In this document: piece by piece, positions 36,317 to 46,200 of the stretch
Numbering within the stretch: position 1 is the first letter of the stretch
Layout of the letters: each line of letters opens with the position of its first letter
Source: Myoxocephalus aenaeus
Taxonomy: Eukaryota > Chordata > Actinopteri > Perciformes > Cottidae
DNA length: 64,000 nucleotides
Assembly (NCBI GenBank): GCA_038501785.1
Contig: JBAMJR010000140.1
Span: forward strand, 2,286,001 to 2,350,000
Reading direction: 5' to 3'
Position numbers and translations under genes: made by a program
The notes under the pieces: generated by a model
Databases searched by the model: none
What the model was told of the DNA's origin: nothing
What the model saw: only the letters and a program-made list of their open reading frames with translations

Positions 36317-37320
36317 CACATGGCACCTATAAGCCAGTCTTAATTTTAAACACCATAGAACACAATTTTGTATTGCAAAAAAAACATATAAATCACAAGA
36401 AAATATATTGATGTTGCACATCAAATTAAACATCAAAGCCTTTGCTACAAAAATCAGTCAGCCATTTAACAAAAAACTCAAACAGAAAGAAAGATAATCA
36501 TAAAAGTATAAAAAGTATTGTTGTTAAACTCTGTTTTTTACTGTGTTCTCGCCTGAATGTTCTCTGTACTAAACCCTCTCTAACTTTGTTCTGCTTCACC
36601 TTTTCAAAGTCAAACTTTGCAGAGATACTGTTCACATATTGTTATTATTATGATTTGGAAGAAGTTTAGACCTTACGAATGCATCATGTCAAAGAAATAA
36701 TCATCCTGAAAGTGATTTCTTCTAGGCGGACCTGAAAACTTTAAATTTTTGCTGTGTCATCTTTATTTACTCTTAACCAGTAACATATAGACGGATATTT
36801 ACACATCTGAACAAAATCTCACATTATTATTGTTTATTTTAACACCAAAAGTATTAAAATAGCCGTAGTGGTTGCAGAGATACACCCTTTTAGTTATGAC
36901 ATTTAGGTATGACATTTTCGAGCAGAAGCCTAAAAATAGCTTGGTGCTGTAAACAAAGTTGCTAATCCAGCAAGTGAAGTGAGAATGATTCCCGTGGATC
37001 TCCAGGTTTTTCATTACTGATGAACTGGCAAACACAGCAACATACATCTTATTGCTCTCACCTTACAGGGAACCTGAGTAATAAAAGGTAACTGTTTTCA
37101 TCAGTCGCACTGCCATTTGGAGCTCTCGATGTGCAAAACTGTCTGCTGCAGCCTTACCGTTTAGTTTAGGGTGCCATCAAAGTGCCATCAGCGGTAAGAA
37201 TGCATCCAGGCAGACAGACTGTCAGTCTAATAACCCCGGTGATTGCTTCCCTGCTCTCTAAATATGACAAGCGACGCTGAGAATCTCAACCTTTTCATTG
37301 TGCAAAATGTGCCACTTAAA
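35747..37320. other. Intron, no gene seen
   Basis: (CA)n at 36274-36313. 36330-37050 is AT-rich without structure. Frames here are chance. Confidence 0.5.
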
Positions 37321-37770
37321 TAAACGAGCCTCGGTAATATTTCAAGCGTTTTTCTTATTCCCCTCCATCCCCTCTGATCACCGGTCCTTGTCCGGCTCCA
37401 TTAGAGCCGTTTCATATCGGAGAATAACAATATCTCAGTCGCCGTGCGGCTCACCGCGCGCCGCCGCCGTGGGGCTAATCAATCTGCGGCTCGTCTCTTC
37501 GTAGGTGGACTGATCGGCCGGCATTATTCTCCAGTCAATTACTTCCAGCGAGAGAGGCAGAGGGAACAATGACAATGGGCGCTGATGAATGCCACTCAGG
37601 GCTCAATTTAGGCTGCCGGGGCGCCGTCCCTAAACTGGCAGTAAGACAATTGGGTCGTCTAATAGGTATTTATATGAGCTCCCCTCCAGCGACCGGCTAT
37701 TTGTTAAAGAGAGAGGCGACTGCTGGAATGGACTGTTTACCTATGATGTGGTAGTTTGCATAAGGACATT
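37321..37770. promoter_or_regulatory. Candidate conserved non-coding element (SOX/POU/homeodomain cores)
   Basis: 450 bp free of simple repeats, with GCTAATCAATCTG, CAGTCAATTACTTCC, GGAACAATGACAATGGG (two SOX-type ACAATG cores), GACAATTGGGTCGTCTAATAGG and GTTTGCATAAGG (POU-type). In style it is the most enhancer-like stretch I see in the window. Unverified without alignment. Confidence 0.38.
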
Positions 37771-38241
37771 GTGTGTCTCTGCACATGAGTCATCTGTATT
37801 CCTAATCATTTCAAAAATGACGCTTTCATCCGCTGCCTTTAAGCAATATCAGGAGTCTATAGTAGCAATCAAATATCTATCAATAGCTACGGCTTGAATC
37901 TGAAACGCCTCATTTAATCTCTCGGTACACACGAGAAGCAACGATGGTTCAACAGCTGGTGAAGGTATTTAACACGTCGTTACGCTCCCTGCACGTGTGC
38001 AAGAGTGAAAAGGCGCCCCCCCCCCCCCCCCCAAAAAAAGGAAGTTGGCACGACAAACGTAAAGGTTCAGGGAATGGCAGGCCGCAGACATGCTGGACCG
38101 TCCTGCAGGATGATGAGAAAAACACAGCAGAAGGAAAGAGAGAGAGAGAGACGGAGTACGATCGGAAGAGACGGACAAAGAAAGACTTAATTTTACAGCT
38201 GCGGCCCAAAACGAGGGATTAAAGGACGATGGAAGAGGAGG
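37771..38241. other. Intron with a C17/A7 homopolymer junction
   Basis: A C-run of about 17 at 38016-38032 passes directly into A7. Otherwise unique-looking, with a short GA run at 38137-38150. Confidence 0.6.
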
Positions 38242-38248
38242 CCTGATG

Positions 38249-38632
38249 TAGGGTGACCAGACGTCCTCTTTTTCCCGGACGTCCTCTTTTCGGGACCTAA
38301 AAAAAGCGTCCGGCAGGGATTCCAAAAACGTCCGGGATTTTGCTACGTCGGGGAAAATAGTTATTACCCCCTTACAAGTTTTGGAAATGGTACGTCCGGG
38401 ATTTTGCTAAGTCCGGGAAAATAGTTATTACCCCCTCACAAGTTTTGGAAATGGTATCTCCCTCACGTTCCACCTTCTTGCGCAAGCTCTGACTGTAGAG
38501 AGAACTGTCATTGGTCGACCGATCTCAACGTAAATGTAAGTTCACGGCATGCTACACACTACTGCTACCCCCCCCCCCCCCCCTCCGGAACGAAGTGTCC
38601 TCTTTTTCACAAACTCAAATCTGGTCACCGTA
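38249..38632 (+). mobile_element. hAT-like MITE with internal 64-bp tandem duplication
   Basis: Left end TAGGGTGACCAGACGTCCTC; the right end, read in reverse complement, starts TACGGTGACCAGAT. Flanked by a 7-bp direct repeat CCTGATG (38242-38248 and 38633-38639). Inside, a 64-bp unit beginning ACGTCCGGGATTTTGCTA occurs twice in tandem (38328-38391 and 38392-38455) with only a few differences. A C-run lies at 38570-38583. No coding. Confidence 0.85.
38328..38455 (+). repeat. 64-bp tandem duplication (2 units)
   Basis: The two units differ at only three or so positions (CTACGTCGGGG versus CTAAGTCCGGG; CCCTTACAAG versus CCCTCACAAG), so the duplication is younger than the transposon family or is conserved within it. 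Confidence 0.92.
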
Positions 38633-38799
38633 CCTGATGGGAGAGAGAATCGGGAGAGGAAAGGAAAAGAGAAGAAGAGGAGCTGTGCTTTTTGGTCGTA
38701 TCTTCATATCTTCCCAATGCATCGTGTCGTGTGTTCTTTGTTGCGTTGCAGTTTGGTAAACCGGGGGCTGGTCTGAGCCTCAGGCCTCTCAGTGAAGTA

Positions 38800-39117
38800 C
38801 CGTAAAAGTTGGGTTACGAGCCGCTATTACCTTCGGTCAGTGTCCCCGTTAGCTCCCCGCTGTAGCCAGCTGGGGCTCCTGCTAGCGCTCCATTACTTCC
38901 CCGCTCACTTCCGCTAGCTCTCCGCTAACTTCCGCTAGCTCCCCAAAAACCACCGAAGGTAGCGGGACCAGGCTCGACACCCGACTTGGGCAGAGGGGAC
39001 GCGGGCAGTAGCAGCAGCAGCGCTAGCTAGCAGCAGCGCTAGCTAGCGCTGCTACTAGCTTGCTACAGCTGGGACACTGACCGGCCGTAGGAGCGGCTTG
39101 TAACCCGACGTTTACGG
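38800..39117 (+). mobile_element. GCTAGC-rich foldback MITE, copy 2
   Basis: CCGTAAAAGTTGGGTTACGA on the left pairs with TTGTAACCCGACGTTTACGG on the right. TA flanks both sides (38798-38799, 39118-39119). The inverted pairing continues through AGCCGCT and GGTCAGTGTCCC on each arm and into GCTGTAGC, so the arms are about 50 bp with small gaps. The centre holds nested AGCAGCGCTAGCTAGC palindromes. Compared with copy 1 it has an extra CCGCT(C/A)ACTTCCGCTAGC-type segment, indicating arm-length variation. Confidence 0.85.
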
Positions 39118-39371
39118 TAAATACAGTTTCTTCTTCAATATGGTTATGGAATTGTGTTGCTCTGTATGTTCTCATTCATTAGTTGGTATTTCTCTTTGAA
39201 CTGCGGTAGATTAAAAAGGAAACATGAAAGTTTGAACTATTTTGGACAATAGAGCGCCTCAAGGTGGTTTTTTGATTGCATGAAAGGCTTCTTTTGACTG
39301 CCTTTTTGCAGCCGTTCACAACCAGACAACTCACCACTGCTGCAGTTCCCATGAGAACAGGAGCAGGAAGT

Positions 39372-39460
39372 CCTTGTGGCGCGATGGGAGAGTGTCTGAC
39401 TCCCAATCGCGTCAGGGTCAAAGCTGTCTGGGGCCGACCTGCGTTTGAAACAGCGCCGCA
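39372..39460 (+). pseudogene. tRNA-Trp-like relic
   Basis: Against my recollection of vertebrate tRNA-Trp(CCA), positions 39372-39408 match the 5' half at 29 of 37 bases without gaps, including GTGGCGC (A box) and GTCTGACTCC (anticodon arm). After the anticodon region the sequence departs; a B-box-like CTGCGTTTGAAACAGCG appears about 30 bp later than expected, as if something had inserted or the 3' half had decayed. It is not a functional tRNA as it stands. It could be a tRNA pseudogene or a SINE head. Confidence 0.4.
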
Positions 39461-40364
39461 GCAGGAAGCAGAGTTTGACTCGGCACTGAAAACACAGCGA
39501 AGGAGCTTCGACAAGCAGCTGTCCCATACTGAAATATGCAAAATATGAAAACATTCAAAACCCACTGAGCAAAAATAGAATTTTTCCACTCAAGAAAGTC
39601 TGGGCAGCTTTACCGCTCCGAGTCTTAAATCCACTCGTACATTCTTCGCCCATCACTCTCGAATAAAACAACACCATCATGCCGCAGTATAATAATTTCC
39701 TAGGATAGAACAGATGTCTGCATTTTTCTCTAACCGTCTCCTCTGTTTTTGGCTCGTTTGTGTGTCTAATCATTTCCACAGTCGTACCAACCTGGAACTA
39801 AGGTGTCTGCTGTCTTATAATCCCAATAACAGATGGCCACAATATTACTGCTTTACGGTAATAGTCTACAGTAGCCGGGTTACTCAGTTGCAACACCTAA
39901 CCTCTAAAATCATTTTAGTATGCATGTGGCTTTCGCTGAATATTTCCAAGGAGGCCTTGAGAGATGCGTTTCACAGCCATGAGCGGTTCAGTTGCTGTAA
40001 TTGCGTCTTCAGACCAGCTTTATTTCCCTCCTGCTTATCTTTTTTCTTCATGTGAAGCATATCTTTCTTAACAAATCACTGGGCTCTATAAAAACACACA
40101 GACCCAGGACTCATGGGAACGTAAGAGTTGTCCACTTATAACTTCCTCCTGTGTCCACCCTGTTGCTGTGACATTTCCTCTCACTAAAGCCTTTCCCTGG
40201 CCCGGCCCGGGGGTGATCACATCCAGCATGTTAACTAATTGACCCCCCTGACCCACCAAAGCACTTCCTGTGTACAAGGAAATTCGGTTAAAAAGTGGAA
40301 GAAAATACCGGGAAGTCGGCTGAATAGGCTGTTTTGTTTTCTTGAGGCTTTATACACAGATTCT

Positions 40365-40366
<2 letters not shown>
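39461..40366. other. Intron, no gene seen
   Basis: Unique-looking; contains the GGCCCGGCCCGGGGGTGATCAC stretch at about 40199. No exon was recognised. Confidence 0.5.

Positions 40367-40413
<47 letters not shown>
40367..40413. repeat. (GT)n microsatellite
   Basis: About 23 units. Confidence 0.97.
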
Positions 40414-40415
<2 letters not shown>

Positions 40416-40619
40416 CATATTTTGCCCGAAATCTGTTTACGCAGCCACATTGTGGGGACTCAACTTTCGTATAGGGACTAAAGGAACATCCCATAATATA
40501 AATCATTACATTTGAAAGACTTAAAGACTTAATGGTTTAAGGATCGGGTTAGGTTTTGTTTGGTGGTGCTAAATCTCCAGGAAATTAATGGAAGTCCCCA
40601 AATAACATGACAACACGGC

Positions 40620-40628
40620 TGTGTGTGT

Positions 40629-40707
<79 letters not shown>
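40620..40707. repeat. (GT)n microsatellite with one TA interruption
   Basis: About 44 units; GTATGT interruption at 40631-40634. Confidence 0.97.
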
Positions 40708-40710
<3 letters not shown>

Positions 40711-41550
40711 CAGTAAAAATAGTTTGGATAGAGCTCTAAACACACACCTGGGCCCTTTTTCCACGCTGCCCTGCCAAACACCCGTGGCCCCGAACAGAAC
40801 GGCATCATGGGAAGTCTAAATTAAGCACGGGGCTGTGACACGGTCAGGGCACTCGGAGCGAGTGAGAGGCAGACAGAACAAACAGAAGAGTTCAGTGCAC
40901 GACTAGATTAAAACGCTGAATGAGTGAAAACATCTTAAATAAATGAAACTTCTGAGTGTCGCTGACTCACGTGTGAAACGCCTCGGCTGCGATCAGATAT
41001 TAAAAGAGGCACTAATGTTGGTGAGTAGGCAAAAGCAGAGCGAGGCCATTCTAAAAACGAAGAGCACAATGCAAGGAAATGAAACCGACGAGTCCATTGT
41101 GATACTGCACAAATGTGTTATTCCAACACATTACACCGTTGAAATTAATTCAATAAATCACAGAAAACTAATGAGAGGGCAAGAAAAGCACATATCGTGA
41201 CATACTTTGTCTGTTGAATAACAGGAGTGAGGGGAGGAAAGCCGTTCCCAGAACTGAGAGACTCCCTGGTTTGGAATACGGGGCGTTGATATTTTCTTAA
41301 GTAGGCCTCAGGGAAAGATTTTGAAACCATGCTTGATGTAGGACTTTATTTGGCTTGGAATAAAAGCCCTCCCCAGGGTGCTCCTCCTCCTATAAGGCTG
41401 CTTAACCCTGCCTAACACACACACTTCAACGCGCGTGCACACACACACACACACACACACACAAAACGTTAAGTAGGTTATGATTCATTTTCTTTGTCAT
41501 CGTCTGCCCATAAAACAAAGTAAATTGGAGCGAATGTGGGGCTTTCCTCC
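40708..41550. other. Intron, no gene seen
   Basis: (CA)n at 41443-41463. Otherwise unique-looking. Confidence 0.5.
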
Positions 41551-41830
41551 GCTCCTTTTAGGCCGCACACTAAATCATTCACGGCAATTAGACGCTACAC
41601 GTGTGTGTTTAAAATGTAAACGCTCCGATGTGAACGCACACGCGGACGGAGACACGCGCAAACGCGCGCGGTCGGCTCGCACAATGCCGCGCAAACTATA
41701 TAACCTGACATTTCCGCTGTATTGTTGCTTCTTAAATGGACCTGTAAATAACCGGGAGCACAATGAGGGGACGGCGGACAGACGGTTAATGAATTCAATT
41801 AGTCAACGTCGGGCCGATTAAGAGGGCTGA
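41551..41830. promoter_or_regulatory. CpG-rich candidate regulatory block
   Basis: High CpG density (CACACGCGGACGG, CGCGCAAACGCGCGCGGTCGG), a TATA-like ACTATATAACC at about 41695, and a near-palindromic GTTAATGAATTCAATTAGTC with two homeodomain cores. Flanks are CpG-poor. Could be an enhancer or a cryptic promoter; not demonstrated. Confidence 0.3.
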
Positions 41831-41857
41831 AAAGAAGCATTGTCACATCGTAGATAG

Positions 41858-41860
<3 letters not shown>

Positions 41861-41893
<33 letters not shown>

Positions 41894-42035
41894 GAGCCAG
41901 AATCAATGGCTCTATCAGTCAGCCAGGCTTGGCCTCGCACTCTGGGCCTCTCACTCCATTCATCACCAAGGGCCAACCAGGGAATATATGTGTGTGTGTT
42001 TCATTTTGTCAGTGTGTATTTGTCTTTGGTGCATC

Positions 42036-42068
<33 letters not shown>
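41861..42068. repeat. Two (GT)n microsatellites 150 bp apart
   Basis: Runs at 41861-41889 and 42040-42068, with a short GT run (41989-41999) between them. Confidence 0.95.
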
Positions 42069-42073
<5 letters not shown>

Positions 42074-42370
42074 CATTATAACTCTTTGTACCAACACACT
42101 GCACTTCTCAAAAGCGGGTAACGTTGCTTCTTATCTCAGCAGCAGGATGATCGCTTTGAAAGTGTCAAAGGCCTCATAGACGCTTTCTCAATTAAGAGTA
42201 ACCTTTAAGCTGAAGGATCCACATCCCCACAAAAGCTGCTTGTCTGCTCTTACACTATGTTCAACAATAGGAATTTGGAGGCGCGGTACTTGTAGCTGTC
42301 AGATGCCGAGTTCAAACAGCACAGTGGGGCCCGATGGGGAATCGACCTTTTCACTGAGACGTCTGAGTAG

Positions 42371-42393
42371 TAAAAAAAAAAAAAAAAAAAAAA
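42371..42393. repeat. A-homopolymer
   Basis: About 22 A in a row, followed by two GCCAAGCAAAAC(A/T)-type repeats. No retroposon body was identified upstream. Confidence 0.9.
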
Positions 42394-42727
42394 AGCCAAG
42401 CAAAACAAAATGCCAAGCAAAACTCCCAGTGTTCACGCGGCGGTGCCTAAAGACTGCAAACAATGGAGCTCCTCAGCTGACGGGGCCTCTTCACGAGGGG
42501 ACACGGAAAACCAAGAGTGTTTGGGGAAATGGTGCTGAGCACTTTTAGTCAGGAATATTCTTTACTGACGCTACTTGAATAAACGTTCACACGCGTGCTG
42601 GGGTGACGGGGGGCTTTACAAGCAGAGCTCAGATATGATAACAGAGTGTGAATTAAAACAGACTCCTCAAACAGCTTGCTGGAGTCAGGGAAGAAGCCGT
42701 CCAAACAAGGCTTTGGTTATGGGAGAG

Positions 42728-42733
<6 letters not shown>

Positions 42734-42787
<54 letters not shown>
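42734..42787. repeat. (GT)n microsatellite
   Basis: 27 units. Confidence 0.97.
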
Positions 42788-42788
<1 letters not shown>

Positions 42789-44003
42789 AGTGTTTATCTG
42801 TGCAAAGTAAAATGAATATGTTGAGGATTATGTGTTGAAATGGATTTAGCGAGGCCTTAATTCAACTTACCATCATATTTTATTTTATTACATTTGTGCA
42901 CCTATAGTGTTACCCAGGGGTCCAACATTTTTTTTTAGGGCTGATAGTTGATAGTTGTTAATTATGAATTATTGTATTTATATAAGGAGTTATTTATTTT
43001 CTCTATTCATGTATTAATCATTTGATCCCCCCCAAAAAATAGGGAACATTGTCCATCACAATTTCTCACACCCATAGCTGACATCTTCACGCAAAATTGC
43101 CCAGCCGAGGACAAAGAACAAATATATTAAACGTATAATTAGAATGACTCAAAAGCTGCAAATATTGACATTTGAGAATTTAAAACAATAAAATAATAAC
43201 GTTGACGATTAAGCAATTATCAAAACAGTTGCAGAATAATTTTTCTGTTGATTTATTGCTCAACTCAATGTAATTGTTATCTGCTAAATTAGTATTATAA
43301 ATATAAACTGAGTTTTTTTTTTTTTAAACAGAGGCCTTAATAATAACACAAATAACGAGGCACACGGAGGACTCTGACCACAGCGAGTCTCTGACTGCAG
43401 TCTGAGAGTGGCGGTGAGGAGGAGTGGCTGTTACTGCGTCTTCAGAGCACTAAAGGTGAGAGGGAGCCTGTCAAGTGTGACTGGAGAGCGTTCATTCAAG
43501 GTTTCCTACGAGGATGTTGTTTAGCTTTCATCTGCTGGGCGTCCGCTGCTGTTTGCACTGAGCCAGGAAACTCTGGTCAGAGATGCTCCAATTGATGGGT
43601 CAGCTTGCACAGGAGAGTGAATCAATTATCCGTGAGTGGACACATCCAGCAGACAGGAAGGGTGCACTGAGGGCCCCACTGATGCTATACTGTGTTTATC
43701 TCTGTGATAGGCGTCTCCTTTCACCCGCACCTTACAAACACACACACACACACACACACACAGGCTCGCCCTGGCCCACTTCCTGATTGCATCTGAGTTG
43801 TCATCGTCAGTGGCCGGCTCGGCTCCTCGGGGGCCCCTGCTGCTCTGATGGAGCAAAGCAGGCCGGCCTGCCTCCGTTGGCCCACTCTCAGGACAAATTT
43901 AATTTGGAGGTGCCGAGGACTGATAAAACCAGGAGACAGCATGAGGGGCAGAAGGGGTGGGAGGTGATTTGATACCTCCTTCGTTCCCCTTTCACCTCCT
44001 CCT

Positions 44004-44039
<36 letters not shown>

Positions 44040-44426
44040 CCTCCTCTCCTTATCCTCCACCCCCTGCATCCCCAGACAAAGACATCCTTTTTTCCCCTCG
44101 CTGCCATAGTTCTGTTATCAGACAGACGACAGGAGGAACGAGGAGGATCATCAACGCCGTGCTTCTGATCTCAGATACATTACCTGTGGATCTCAGTATG
44201 CTGAATGATAACATGCCTAGACACTGGCTACATTCTCTTGTTCAAAATCAAGGAGTTCTTCTCTAAATATTGATAAAAAAGACAATTATTTGCGTAAATT
44301 AAAGATATATAGGAAAAAACATGTTTTGACAGCCGTTGTACATCTTTCCATTGACGAAAACCCCTTCATGTTTCATTCATTTGTTTTTATCTTCAGATGT
44401 TGTTGAAACAATGAATCAATACATTG
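42788..44426. other. Intron, no gene seen
   Basis: 42840-43330 is AT-rich. (CA)n at 43738-43761 and 44007-44036. No gene. Confidence 0.5.
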
Positions 44427-44430
44427 TATA

Positions 44431-44470
<40 letters not shown>

Positions 44471-44515
44471 CGTATATATATATATATATATATATATATA
44501 CGTATATATATATAT
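44427..44515. repeat. (TA)n with CATATA and CGTATA interruptions
   Basis: About 88 bp of alternating TA broken at 44449 (C) and at two TACGTA palindromes (44470, 44502). Fully self-complementary, so cruciform extrusion is plausible. Confidence 0.96.
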
Positions 44516-45270
<755 letters not shown>

Positions 45271-45951
45271 TACACTTTTCTCCACTAAAATGTGCGTTCA
45301 TATTTTTCCCCAATAATTTGTATCTGTTAGAAATAGGCGATGGACTCCTTTCCCACAGTGAGAATGCCTTTCTGCTTTATTTTCCTGGTGCGTCACGTTC
45401 AACATTAGCGACCCCCCCAGACGGCGCAGCAGGGTAAGAAAACAGTGAAAACATTGCGATAGTTACTTCTTTTTTGGATATCTAATTATTCAAGACTAAC
45501 AAAGAGGGTTTGGATGGTTTTTATTGTTGTTTGTTTCCTGATCGTTGTTTGACTGGAGTCTCGTGGCTTTTGAGGAGAGCATATTAATTATATGTTTATA
45601 AATTATAATAATTATCCAAATCTCTGTTATTATATATTCACTTAAAACACGCAGAAAAGGGGTGAAAATCTGTGTGTTCAACCGGGTGTCATGTTTCCAT
45701 TATTGGAGCTGGAGCCGATACATACCTGTGACTACTGTGAGGACATTTGTTCCACTATTTCCACTGAAAACAAAAGCAGGTGGGTTGGTGGGTTTTATGT
45801 CCAGTGGGAAAGGGGCTAGAGAGAGGGGGGGGGGGGGGACGACCAACTAGTCGACAGATGGGTTTCTTGAATTAAAAAAAAGGGCAAACTATCCAGACAC
45901 ACAAATACACACTAGCACAGACAGAAGGTCAGGCAGGTGAAAGTGTGTTTA

Positions 45952-45952
<1 letters not shown>
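45271..45952. other. Intron, no gene seen
   Basis: G12 run at about 45827-45838. AT-rich unique-looking sequence elsewhere. Confidence 0.55.

Positions 45953-46047
<95 letters not shown>
45953..46047. repeat. (GT)n microsatellite, ~47 units
   Basis: Perfect run, complementary to the (CA)n 95 bp downstream. Confidence 0.98.
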
Positions 46048-46049
<2 letters not shown>

Positions 46050-46140
46050 GGCCTGATCAAACCGCCTTCTTCCTACAGACAGGTGAGAGCTGCAATTATC
46101 ACCGGGATATCATGCACGCACACACAAAGCTCAAAGCTCT

Positions 46141-46141
<1 letters not shown>

Positions 46142-46196
<55 letters not shown>
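46142..46196. repeat. (CA)n microsatellite, ~27 units
   Basis: Perfect run; forms an inverted pair with 45953-46047. Confidence 0.98.

Positions 46197-46200
<4 letters not shown>

Noticed and set aside
42240..42393. SINE ending in the A22 run
   Set aside because: No A/B box at sensible spacing and no target duplication around the A-run.
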